The position numbers and the translations under genes are program-made. 64,000 bases of DNA from Limnanthes douglasii subsp. nivea (taxonomy: Eukaryota; Streptophyta; Magnoliopsida; Brassicales; Limnanthaceae): positions 295,038,009 through 295,102,008 of the forward strand of contig JAUPFV010000004.1 in NCBI GenBank assembly GCA_036936605.1, given 5' to 3'. The notes beneath the pieces were generated by a model. It did not search any database. It was not told the origin of the DNA and worked only from the letters and a program-made list of their open reading frames with translations. This document shows positions 44,159 to 54,800 of the stretch, piece by piece. Numbering within the stretch: position 1 is the stretch's first letter; each line of letters begins with the position of its first letter.

Positions 44159-44536
44159 ATGGAGTTTACTCCCCATGAAGACTACCATTTGCTCTTGGCG
44201 GCAAGACTTACCCGCCGAGAGATGGGGGAAGATACTAGTGATGCTTTTTTTGATCGGGTGCTTTGTAAGATGTACTACGGTTACGGCCGTTTACAAACAG
44301 AAGGGCTCCTCGTGCGGAACCGTGACCAAATCAAGCGGAGGTATATTTTTTGCCAACCGCTCCAGCGTTTGTTGTTTCAGCCGTATAAAATTAAGCAAGA
44401 AGCGGCCGCCGTCTTCAACATGACAGTGGTAGACTACATCAGTAGGGATATGGTTGCGTATCTTCAGGATAGGATTGCGGAAAGGGAGGAAGGGGTTCAT
44501 TCTGACGACAACTTGGGTTACGACTTCGATGATTGA
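44159..44536 (+). CDS. Small SANT/Myb-like protein B of MULE-2 (125 aa)
   Basis: Single exon with the ATG 57 bases after the TATATAAAG box. It starts MEFTPHED and has SDAFFDRVLCKMYYGYG, LVRNRDQIKRRY, an M-T-V-V-D-Y-I-S block and an acidic tail. It is about 60 percent identical by eye over 95 residues to the broken MULE-1 gene at 12403. This sequence constraint across two otherwise diverged elements implies selection for function. A DNA-binding helper role is plausible. No published family name is known to me. Confidence 0.85.
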   Translation: MEFTPHEDYHLLLAARLTRREMGEDTSDAFFDRVLCKMYYGYGRLQTEGLLVRNRDQIKRRYIFCQPLQRLLFQPYKIKQEAAAVFNMTVVDYISRDMVAYLQDRIAEREEGVHSDDNLGYDFDD

Positions 44537-44810
44537 GCATTTGGTTGTTGCCATTTCTGTGTTTAATTATTTTCTTATGTTTCGTTAAGTTAAAAGTCAT
44601 AACTTAATGATTTCCTCTTCTTGCAACCACTTCAATTGTACTTGTTGTTTTCTTCTATTTCTTCATAATGTACTAGTTGTTTTCCTGAACTTCTTCAAAA
44701 TGTACTTGTTGTTTTCTCCCATATACTGGTATTATATTCCAAACAAATGTCCAAAATGATAAAGTAGGACTATTTTCTGTCTCAAAAACTGAGCCCCAAA
44801 TATCTCCTCC
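44537..44810. other. 3' flank of gene B
   Basis: Three loose copies of TGTACTTGTTGTTTTCTTC/ATTTCTTCA, about 42 bases apart. No gene. Confidence 0.5.
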
Positions 44811-45240
44811 CGTCGCAGGCCCAAAATGAGACGAGGCCCAAAGGGCGTCTCATTTTGGGCCTGCGACAGAAGCCTTCTGTCCAAGATAATGGGCCAATTT
44901 TTTGGTCACACGTCGCAGGCCCAATTTGCGACACGGCCCATAAGGTGTCGCATTTTGGGCCTGCGACACAAGGCTTCTGTCCAAAATAATGGGCCATTAT
45001 TTTGGTCTACCGTCGCAGGCCCAATTTGCGACACGGCCCATAAGGTGTCGCATTTTGGGCCTGCGACACAAGGCTTCTGTCCAAAATAATGGGCCATTAT
45101 TTTGGTCTACCGTCGCAGGCCCAATTTGCGACACGGCCCATAAGGTGTCGCATTTTGGGCCTGCGACACAAGGCTTCTGTCCAAAATAATGGGCCATTAT
45201 TTTGGTCTACCGTCGCAGGCCCATATTGCGACCATGCCCA
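44811..45240. repeat. MULE-2 palindrome array, exact 100-bp period
   Basis: CGTCGCAGGCCC starts at 44811, 44911, 45011, 45111 and 45211 (last unit partial). Each unit holds a long hairpin, for example arms GCAGGCCCAAAATGAGAC and GTCTCATTTTGGGCCTGC in unit 1, plus an A-T-rich AATAATGGGCCATTATT palindrome. Units 2-4 are nearly identical and share a changed arm pair (ATTTGCGACAC / GTGTCGCATTTT). Gene B points into the array from the left, and the transposase 3' end lies to the right. Confidence 0.97.
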
Positions 45241-45498
45241 AAAATGATACGTGTTTCCAATGAAAATTACGTTCAACTTGAAATCGTCAAACTAATTTGT
45301 GAAACTTCAAAAAACACCGTGAACTATATTATATCAAAATTACATCAAAATTACATCAAAAGTACACCATCGTACTTCAAAATTACATGACAAGTACATC
45401 AAAAGTACATCAAAATTACATATGTTACAGTTACATATGTTACAGTAGATGTTAGGAAAACTAATAAACTAAAAGTACAAATGTTGCACGAAAACATT
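45241..45498. repeat. Short TACATCAAAA repeats at transposase 3' end
   Basis: AATTACATCAAAAGTACATC units repeat irregularly at 45335-45420, and ATATGTTACAGTT repeats at 45419-45448. Probably the transposase 3' UTR. Confidence 0.55.
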
Positions 45499-48400
45499 TC
45501 AAACATTTGAAACGTCCTCGTCTCTAGTCAAATCTGTGACATGGGGTTTTTCGTTCAAGTTGATTTTCCTTGCGGGCATTATCTGTGTAAATTTGTTCAA
45601 CCGCCGGTAGTATGGATGCGCCCATTGATTCGCTTCTTCGGTTGCGTAAGCGGCCCAACACGGGTATAATGGAGGCAACGGTCCATCGGGTGGAGTAGTA
45701 ATCTGCAAGGAAATTGCGTAAACGAATGCATTAGTAGTGATAGCGTAAGAAATTTTGATTGGAAACGAAATAGACTTACATTAACAAAGTGACATCCATG
45801 CACGAAAGCTATCCCAACTTCTATGATCGTCGAATTGTTGACGGGTGGCTTTCCACGTATTGGTAGATACGTTAACGAGGCTGCGAGCGATACATGGTAT
45901 ACCATGCATTGATACCTTGTCGCGATGACCAGTCCAATGTCCGGAAATGTCATCCAATAGTGGCTACTAGGATTCGGCTTGAAGTAATCTAATCTTTGTA
46001 TCAAATCGTCAAACACCTTCTCCGAACCATATACATCCAACCAACATGCACGGTTGTCCCGCAACTCCTTCAACAAATCGCGTCTAACATCAGCCCATCT
46101 ATCTTCGTCGTTGTATATTGAATGCGCTACGGAACGATATCCGCATTGTCCGTCCGGAAGAACGTCGACTAACTTTGAAATGTAAGTGTGTAGAAAGGTC
46201 GGGATGCAATCCGGATACAATGTTAACTTCCCATCCTTAACAATTTTCTTAGGCCTTCCAACCTTCTTTTTTGCTAATGGAGGTTTGGGTGGAACGATGG
46301 GAGCCACTTTGGATGCGGCCGTGCTCCCTAACGTGTTTACGGGTGTACTACCTACCGAGTTAGCCGGAGTACTAGCACTAGCGGTTTGTTCAATGGGATA
46401 TTCCCACGAACTAGGGTTCCGTTTAGTCGATTTATCAACGCCTCCCTTTGGTCTACCCTTAGCTCTAACTGCTTCTTTAGGATCTTGAATATGACTTGTC
46501 TCGGGCATCAAAATTTGCATTACTTTATTGATAATGTGGTCTTGTTGGTCGGGGCGGAAACTACGAATGGAGTTGTCAATTAAGGAAATCTTTTTTTGCA
46601 ATTCCTCTTCGCGAGAGGTAGGATCCCTGTGCACAATATCTAATCTTTTCCAAAAAATATCCACATCTTCTAAAGGGATGCACCTACCTTCTCTAGCTAT
46701 AAAGGCAATTTCACATGCACAAGGTAAACCATGAGTTTTCCTAAGGAAACAACCCCCACATGCCACCCGATCTACTCCTATATTCCGAGCACGTACAATA
46801 GCAACTGTCAGTATCTTTAGCCCCGCATGTGACACATGACCTTTAAGATTTTTGGTCAAAACACCATCGAAGCCGGGAATTGATCTAAACTTACTTCGCT
46901 CGAATGATTCGACGATACCCGCATGCTGCTTCGTTAACAAGTTATGAACTTTTTCCCAAAAAGTCTCAAAGTTGCATTGATTTGTCCCAAGATATTTTTT
47001 TAGGGACGAGTGTGCACCCTCCGCCCTACATAGTACAAGTAATAAATTATCAACATACTTGAACTTTAATAAAATAACTCAACATAAAGTAGGATAGAAG
47101 GACTAACCTATTTGTAGTTGTTTGGCCATAATGCTTAATAGTGTTCGTTTTGTACGCAAGGAACTTGTCAGCATATTTTGTTATCCACGAGTCCATGACG
47201 TACGCAAAGCACTCCGGTTTAGATGCGAACATCTCCTTAAGTGTATCGAGGTTCTTTTGGTAACTCTCAAACGTGTTCGCCTCCGCAGCGTAACTGTAAA
47301 ATTCAACAAATTGTTTCGCTACCACATCATCGTGCAATATCTTCCGAACCGCCCCAAGGATGTTCTTACTAATGTGCCACGTGCATAACAAATGGTGCGT
47401 TCCGGGAAAAATTCTATCAACCGCACGCATGAGAGCTAACTCCCGATCGGTAACAATGATGGATGGAAATGCGCACACGCTATCCATCATCAAACCACGA
47501 AGAGTTTCCAGAGCCCATACGTAGTTTCCAATCTTCTCTCCGCTCATAAACACGTACGCGACGGTAAATGTGATGGAAGTGGACGTAAAACCGACAACCT
47601 CTAACAACGGCATCTTATACCTAGTCGTCTTGTACGTACAATCCATGAATAACACGTTCGGGAATGTACGTAATAAGTCTATGCTAGTAGGATGTGCGAA
47701 GAAAAAGTCAGTGATCACCTTTGTATCATCTTTCAAACGCTCCCACGTCGAGTATCCATTCTCCTTCAACTTCGTCAATAGATATTGCATTTGGGTTTGC
47801 CCCCCGTGTTCAGCGTCCCGATGTTTTTGGCGGACATTGTAGATTGCACGCATGTTCGAAATGTTTTCGGGATATTGGTGCTTCAAACCACTATATATCT
47901 CCCTAGGGCGCGAACCAAGGTGAGACAAACTACGAACTAGTTCCTCTTCGTCAAGTTTTAGCCTACAAGCGCGGGAATGACCGTCTAGGCGAACGTAGGG
48001 TTCATGATTGTGAGTACCGTTTATCACCTCCAAACGCCATTTCATGGCTAGTACGTCGATCGGATGACCTTTTAGCGCAAACGGACAATTGCATTTCTTC
48101 GTCGATGTCTTCCTTTTTTTCAAAGTGTCCGGCTTTGCCTTTGATACGTATACACCGTATCGCTCGCAAACGTACTCTAACCTAGGAGTCCTTCCCCATT
48201 TCCCACTATCGTAGAGTTTTCTTATAGTGACAAACTTGATCTTCTTTGATTCAATCTCCACGAAAGCATCTAATTCGTCTTTAGTGAATAATCTATCCGT
48301 GGTGAATATTTTACTGTAATCGGCATCCATAAATGGAGGCTGGGCAGGTTCCTCCTGCAAAAGATACAATCAAAAAGTATGAGTTCATATATACAAGTTG

Positions 48401-48756
48401 CAGTAGCAGGCCCAAAATGAGACATGCTATGATACCCGTCGCAGGCCCAAAATGAGACGGATACAAAAGGGCGTCTCATTTTGGGCCTGCGACAGAGGCT
48501 CTCTGGCCAAAAAATATGGGCCATAAATTTTGCCTTCCGTCGCAGGCCCAAAATGAGACGGTCAGCTAGAACCGTCGCATTTTGGGCCTGCGACGGTCGC
48601 GCGCTGTTCGTGCGACGACATTACTGTTCATCGCACGAACAGCGTGCGACAGCCCTGAAATTTAAAAACCTCGTTTTCGGTCGTTACCTCCATCCGGTAA
48701 GCTTCCTCCTCCTTCAGTAAGTCTTCCAGAGAAATGCCCATCTCTTCGTTGTCCAT
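45499..48756 (-). CDS. MULE-2 transposase with OTU domain, 921 aa, intact
   Basis: Spliced from 48756-48688, 48354-47108, 47025-45780 and 45702-45499 with GT-AG introns and consistent phases. FAR1/WRKY-type zinc finger about residues 48-140 (KKCNCPF, NGTHNHE). MULE DDE core with Asp about 261 in FMDCTYK and Asp about 326 in VTDRE, then LLCTWHI. SWIM-like finger about 528-546, where HGLPCAC has Cys in place of the usual His. AT-hook-like GRP motifs lie near 629 and 696. The OTU-like cysteine protease domain spans about 728-860 with PDGQCGYRS (Cys about 733) and GCHFVNV (His about 851). It should bind the inverted ends and move the element in the nucleus. The OTU part suggests ubiquitin or SUMO-type processing; the substrate is unknown. 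Confidence 0.92.
48405..48660. repeat. MULE-2 palindromes in transposase intron 1
   Basis: Two units of the 100-bp type (starts near 48437 and 48538) with arms GCAGGCCCAAAATGAGAC / GTCTCATTTTGGGCCTGC. Next to them is a perfect-looking hairpin with arms GCGCTGTTCGTGCGACGA / TCATCGCACGAACAGCG. All lie inside the 333-base intron 48355-48687. Confidence 0.92.
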
Positions 48757-49007
48757 AGATACTCCGATTTAAGATTTTTCGAAATGGGTTTTATGGGTTT
48801 AGTCGAAAAAAGCTAATTTTTTCGAATTAATGAGTTTAGATTAGTAGATGTTACTACAAAGCTTGTAGATCTAGTGTAATATCGGATAGATTAAGTGTTT
48901 CGGCCGATTTGGAGACAAAATGGCACAAATGTCAAAATCTAGAGAGAGGAAGGGCAATTTAGGAATTTCAACTTTCAGTTTCAAAAATTAAGAGAGTAGG
49001 GTGAGAG

Positions 49008-49042
49008 ATCTATAAAAATGTGTAACTTTTCTAGCCTGGCCC
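49008..49042 (-). repeat. MULE-2 right terminal inverted repeat
   Basis: Complement of the left end with three mismatches; the 9-bp target duplication follows directly. Confidence 0.95.
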
Positions 49043-49170
49043 ATTTGTTTTTGGAGGAATATAAATTCTTGTGGAGCCATCAAGAATTTATATTCAGTCT
49101 GCAGAGGAGTGAAGAAATATTAAGACGAGTTTATGGACAAAAATATTTTAAAACCACATTGGTATGTCCA

Positions 49171-49242
49171 GGGCATTTGGTCTAGTGGTATGATTCTCGC
49201 TTAGGGTGCGAGAGGTCCCGAGTTCAATTCTCGGAATGCCCC
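49171..49242 (+). tRNA. tRNA-Pro (AGG)
   Basis: 72 bases that fold as a tRNA. The acceptor stem pairs GGGCATT with AATGCCC, and a C discriminator follows. The D arm has GGTCTAGTGGTA, an A-box. The anticodon stem CTCGC / GCGAG encloses TTAGGGT with anticodon AGG. The T arm has GGTCCCGAGTTCAATTCTCGG, a B-box. A TTTT run follows about 12 bases downstream as a Pol III stop. No intron and no mismatch were seen. It lies 128 bases after MULE-2. Confidence 0.97.
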
Positions 49243-50439
49243 TGTATTTGCTTTTGCACATATATATATTTTGCATTTTAGCATGTGGCTCTATGGATTC
49301 CCAGCTGATTGAGTGGGTTACAAATTACAATGAACTCAAAGAGAAGAGCAATGCGAAAATTGCAGGTTTGTATGAGTAAAGGTTAATTATTGACTTGCGG
49401 CGCACATAATTGAGAAGATTGATAATGATACACAGAGAGAGGAGTAAGAGAGACAAGAAATCGAGGTGGCACAGGAGAAAGTGGAGTTAGACAACATGGA
49501 ACAGATTTGTAGCGAGGTAAATCGGATTGAAAACGAATACACAGAAAATCCGTCTGCGAAGTGTTTTGCGACAAGTCAGATATGGAAGCCTCTTTGATTC
49601 TTTAGCAGGCACTTGCCCCTAATGAGCGCAGACACACACTCAGCCGAAGGATCGTTACACATTGGCTTATCTCCCACCGGGTTATAGTAGCTATAAAGAA
49701 GATATTCTTGAGGTCGATGAATATTATATAGCATTATTTTACTGATTTTAGACTGCTCCGGACCACTCTCACTCGGTCTCTCATAATATATATTTGACGT
49801 ATTTGTAGAAGAATGACCTTATAGCCTCCATCTTGTGAATCCCCGATCATCCTAGTACATCGTTATACGAGCTTCATTTATCGACCATGAACAAAGTTTT
49901 AACGTCTTCTTGATCTGTTTGCTTCTTACTCCTACAAGAAGTTCAATTTTACTCAAACATTTGTGGATCGGTTTGGAAATCAAACTATTTTTTTTGTCTC
50001 GAATTCGGTTTGTTTTCGTCTATTTATTAATACATGAATGACTCTTTAATTGAATAGTACAAGTGTTGTTATATTTTCATACTATTTATAAGTACGAGTG
50101 TTATAATTGTTTGATAAATAATTTGTTATATAGTTATTATATAGTAATTTAAAGGTAGGATAAGGTTGTTATAGTTTTATTATTATACTTTGATTATTAT
50201 TATATGGGTTAATTAAAAATACTACAAGTGTTGTTATATTTTGACCATTACTTACTAGTGATACAATTATTGTAGAAATAGTTGATTATAGTATAACTTG
50301 TTATAGTTTAATTATTTTTTAAAGTTATAAAAAATAATTTTTACTGCATATAGTCTTTCATAGTTTATATTCTTGCGAGTCATAAGTTGTACAAATGTTC
50401 TCAAAGTAATATACTTATAATATAATATCTATTACAAAT
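49243..50439 (+). other. Decayed sequence with coding-like traces
   Basis: At 49290-49600, a frame broken by a few stops reads like a coiled-coil protein: M-D-S-Q-L-I-E-W-V-T-N-Y-N-E-L-K-E-K-S, and later V-A-Q-E-K-V-E-L-D-N-M-E-Q. It may be an old gene fragment. From 49750 on the region is AT-rich without signal. Confidence 0.35.
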
Positions 50440-51990
50440 TTCAATCATCTTGGTTTTGACTTGTTTTTTCTTCTGATTCAAGATCTTCATACTCACTTTC
50501 TGAAGCTCCATCTCCAACTTTATCCATAAGATCTTGTTCAAGTTCATCCTCAACATCGTCTAAAAATTCATCCAAAATGTCCATTGGATTCTTTTCATTT
50601 TTCGTATTCTTGGTCTTGCATCATTTGATATGCCGCAGTCCAGTCCTGGACTACAACAAGCACTCCAAGTGCATGGCCCATCAGTCTTGTTCATTTAGTC
50701 ATGTATTGCAACCTAGCCTAACTTAAAGCACATTCACTTCCAACTATAGTCATAGGTGTTGAAGCAATCTCTTTGACTATCTTGCAAAATATAGGAAACT
50801 CGTCTTCTTTGGTACTCTATCACCTTAAGATATCAAGAGGGTTTAGGGAGTTTCTACTAATCTAACATAAATCGAGTGTTCAAATATGTAGTCACTTCAT
50901 TATCAGCTTGAGGGGTTTCTCTTGTATCCCCCATATCTAACATTGTCATTTCCACATAATTAGGACAATTTATGCCTTTACTCCTATTAATACTATTATT
51001 ACTTGCTGCATTTGACGATCTAACATTTACATATCTTCCAGCATACCTATTATAGATTGTATAAATGTAAGTGTCAACTTCTCGAACATATACTTCAAGG
51101 TTATATGTTTCATCTTCATGAAGTTTTAAGGCTAACTAAAAATATATAATTGGTTCATCTTTGAAAAGGATAAAAATGCAATCAATAGCATAAGCGTATG
51201 GGATGAGATGGAATACTTTAAAAACATTGCTTCTATATTAGGCACCAACTCGCAATATACATTATTATCCCTATATTTTTATATGCATGACAAGATTAGT
51301 AATTTTATAAATGACCAAGTGAATGTTATGAGTATATTGCGTAGAAACAATTTAGTTGAATTTTTAAACAGTCTCAAGAGCCTTATCATTATAGCACAAT
51401 AACCATAATTTCGATTTTTAAAGAGGTTGATCAGGATAATGTTTATTATAAATCATAGTAATCTCTTCTTTATACACATCACCACATGCAAAAAGATAAT
51501 ATGTAGAGTTCTATCTAGTTTCGACATCTAAAACAAGTTTTTCTACTAACCTTAATGTTTTCTTTCCAATCATTTTTTCGAGGAACGAGGTCGAGTATAG
51601 TAAGAACCCTATTTTAATAGGATTGATATAATCCTCCGCTATCATACTTATTCAATCTGTTACAATCAATTGAAGTATATGATATAAACATCTAATGTGA
51701 AACATTTTAGGAAATAAAGGGTTGCAATGATCTTTAAGATACTCAATAGTTCTCCGGTTTGCAAATACATTGTTGAACAAAATAGACATAATTTTATTCT
51801 TAAGTTGAAAAACATTCAATCACTCAATGATACTATCTATAATTATAGAAGTGTTGTGTTTGCCAATAGATTCAAACCACATAATTTTTCGTTGAAGTAT
51901 CCATTGAGGATCCATCTGATGTACAATAAGACCCAACATATCAAAATCAATAAATGTTGTTATATCATTAGTGAGAGAAACATTACATGG
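50440..51990 (-). pseudogene. Decayed hAT transposase
   Basis: Minus-strand pieces match hAT order. A segment near 51680 recalls the R-C-x-x-H-I-L-x-L block. Near 51515 there is L-D-V-E-T-R followed by a stop and N-S-T-Y, where hAT proteins have TRWNSTY, so Trp was lost. Near 50800-50620 a C-terminal dimerisation block is seen: A-S-T-P-M-T-I-V-G-S-E-C-A-L-S and V-V-Q-D-W. Several further stops and frame changes make it dead. Ends and target duplication were not found. Confidence 0.65.
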
Positions 51991-52238
51991 AAAACTATAA
52001 TAACATAGGCCCCAATTTTTTTAACATAGACCCCCCAATTTACCCCTTTCAATGAGGTTCTGCACCTCTTTTTTCAAATCTATGCAGTCATGGGTATCAT
52101 GCCCAATGCCATTATGATATTTACATAAACGGGTACTCTGGTTTTCTCTGGGAGACTGTAATGCAGCTGGCTTTCTAAAGTGCACTTCGTTTTTAGTTTT
52201 GTCTATATTGTAGCCACACTTTCTCCCAACTCAGCAAA

Positions 52239-53171
52239 TCATTCTGGTTGAACCCAATACCCTCTTTTATTTCTCACTTGCTGGTTTTGGTTCTGATTGG
52301 ACTGATTCTGCCTGGACTGGTGCGACCCCTGTCCAGTTTCCTTCGATCTGTAACCGGATTGATTTGTTGTTTGTGGTGCCGATGTTGTAGTTGTGGATCT
52401 GATCTGGCGAGTTACTCTAGAAATTTTGGCTTTTTCAACGTTGATTTGTTTCCCCAGTTGATTCAACAACCCTCAAAAGGTCATAGCTTTTTTCCGGGTC
52501 ACATAATCAACCAAGTTACCCGGATTCAAACCTTGCCTAAGAGAGCCAATTGCCACTTGTTCAAAGCAGACTGCTAACCCATTCTTTGTGTTTACAAACA
52601 TGTTGATGTATTCTTGTAAAGACTCATTTGGCTCCTGGGCGCAATGGATGATCGTATCATTCCCTTTAAGATCTTTACTTCCAAAGAGTTGCATCTGAAA
52701 AGAAACCCAGAATATGTCAAAAACAATTATAGATCCCTGAGGGAGACTATTATACCATTTGAGGGCCCTCCCATTGAAGGTTTGAGAGAAGTACCTACAC
52801 AGCAATTTTTCGTCATTGTCAAAGTTCATCATAAAATTATTTTTAAATTGTTGAAGATGGTTGTTCAGATCTTTACTCCCATCGTATTTTTCCATCTTGG
52901 AACGACCAAATCTTTTACGAAGGTATCTGGAGAGTATTTTTGCGGATAAAGGTGCTTGTCTCTAGTTTTGGCTACGACTAAACATAATATCTTCATTGGT
53001 AGTAGCAAAAATAATTGGTTCTGATGCAAAAGCAAAAGGATCAATCAGCAAACGATCAATATGATGATCAGCTGAACCGGTCATTTTTCCCTGATACTTC
53101 TTGAGCCTGCCATGTTTATCCCTCTTTCTTGAATGTTTTTTGGTAATCCTTATTTTATTTGTTGCCGTCAT
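52239..53171 (-). pseudogene. Gypsy gag fragment
   Basis: Retrotransposon gag domain with D-G-S-K-D-L-N-N-H-L-Q-Q-F-K near its start and F-D-I-F-W-V-S-F-Q in the middle. At least two frame changes. It is homologous to, but clearly diverged from, the gags at 10797 and 55876. Confidence 0.75.
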
Positions 53172-53573
53172 TCATCACTGTTGGAAAAATTGACTCTTCA
53201 AGCTCTGCATCATTAGAGGAGTTGCTGGAGGATTCCAAAGTGGAATTCTCTACACGTTTTGATTGATGCGTTTTCTTGGAACTGAGATGAGTCTTCAGGG
53301 ACTGCTTGTTCTCACCATGATTATCAGTATGGTGTAGCCCTGACGCACCAGGTTGTTCTTTAACTCATTTTTTACATGTTTTGACGCCCTCAAAACCTCA
53401 GTTTCAGCTCTTAATTGATCTCGCTCCTCAACAATGTACTCATTATTTTATTTTACTCCTTCCACCTCTGGAGGTGGAGTATTTAGTCCATACAGATCCA
53501 TCCGAATTGGTTGTTGTTACTGGTTTTGAATTTGTGATTCAGGCATCGTCGCCTCCCACTATGGTCGCCAATT

Positions 53574-53918
53574 TGGTGAGGATTATTTATGATTAAAGGG
53601 TAGTTTGGGAAAGAGTTTTGAGAATTTAATGTTTAATGTAAAATGTAGAGAGATAATTAAGGTGTGTGCTAGCAATAAATTTTGATTACCCTCATTAATG
53701 AAAGTAGTTGAGATATTTATACTTATTTAATGATCTATGGGCCTTTCGAGTCGGATCATGGGCTTGGGTTAAGTTTAGCCCGAGAGATAAAATGACTGGC
53801 AACTAGCTGAGTCAAGTTCCACTAAGTTATACTATTCTGTAGGGTATGGTAGTGGTTATGTCCGAACTGCCCCTCGGATATATACAATGGTCAGTGTCAA
53901 AGAAATTCGACCTCATCA
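53574..53918 (-). repeat. 5' LTR of minus-strand Gypsy fragment
   Basis: 345 bases, minus-strand TGATGAGGTCG to CTCACCA. A TATAAATA box lies near 53718 on the minus strand. The start TGATGAGG resembles the LTR start of the other Gypsy family here. Confidence 0.75.
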
Positions 53919-54800
53919 AAGATATTATTTAGAATAAATATAAACAAAATTACATTCATATATTAAAAAAATATCATGTAAAAATAAAATATTTACTTTG
54001 AGAAATCCAGGTGTGCGAGCAAATAAAATGATCATCTTTATGTACGGTCTTTCAGTCGCCCGAGACAAAAACAAAGTTTTTTCCATATTTTCTAATAGTT
54101 ATAAAGGCTTTTCATGATCTTTACTCTATTAACCACTGTAAACAAAGAAATGATTGTTTTAATGCCTGAAACCTTCAGCATCGTTAAAAACTTTTGAACA
54201 CCAAAATGCTCATACACTTGTCGGCACAACCTAACTTGAGCAAATAAAATTTTCCACAAAAAAGTTTAATAAGTCTTGACTAAGAGGGAAACGAAGACCC
54301 ATTACTTAAATATATGTGAAAAATAATTTTGCATGCGCTCGTGCATCCAAGGGTGTTTCCTCAACTGTGAGAAATTGAATATGAATATCCGAAAGAATCC
54401 CAAAATCCATTTCTTAAATGTTTTATTCTCAATTTTTAATATAAACATACTTGTGTTGAGATTAGCTCATAGTATTGGTTGAAGTCAATAAATTTCACGA
54501 CTGTAAGTTCAGATCTTCCGTTAGATTATGTTAATGCCAATAATAAATAAAATAAATTACTTGTAATGGGCCATCAATAGCTTTGGACAAACATAGATTT
54601 TTACAAGGAGCAAGTGGATCCCCATTCTCCCCATATTATTTAGGAGAATGAGTCTCATAAAGAGCACTTGTGCTCTAATTTTATATATCATAGTCACTGA
54701 CTTCATGATTAAAAGTGGATTTCAAATTTTTATTTCTTGTTACGTCATAGAAAATATAAAAACTATATGGTTAGTGTAAGAAAATAAATCAACTCATCAT
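53919..54800. other. Non-coding spacer
   Basis: AT-rich, with no open frame of note and no recognisable repeat. It separates two Gypsy elements of opposite orientation. Confidence 0.4.

Larger units (their letters stand above)
40128..49042. mobile_element. MULE-2, apparently intact autonomous Mutator-like element (8915 bp)
   Basis: Perfect 9-bp target duplication ATTTGTTTT (40119-40127 and 49043-49051). Inverted ends of 35 bases (40128-40162 and 49008-49042) differ at three positions; both start GGGCCAGGCTAGAAA. Inside are PMD (+), small protein A (-), small protein B (+) and transposase (-). All are open after splicing, with palindrome arrays between and within them. Perfect flanks, near-perfect ends and four open genes indicate a young and possibly active element. 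The copy of repeat H at 28914-29140 lacks it. Confidence 0.96.
52010..53918 (-). mobile_element. Truncated Gypsy element, minus strand: 5' LTR, PBS, gag
   Basis: Minus-strand order: LTR (53918-53574), primer site (from 53573), basic N-terminal gag piece (53171-52962) and gag core (52895-52473) with L-L-C-R-Y-F-S-Q-T-F and K-W-Y-N-S-L-P-Q-G. Another frame follows to about 52239, then a remnant of the C-K-Y-H / G-H-D-T knuckle region near 52090. Protease, pol and 3' LTR are missing. It is a different subfamily from the 54801 element: the LTR sequence differs and the primer site reads TTGGCGACCATAGTGGG. Confidence 0.8.

Noticed and set aside
44826..45197. Open frames of 60-90 codons on both strands
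   Set aside because: They arise from the 100-bp palindromic repeat and repeat the same peptide. There is no independent coding evidence.
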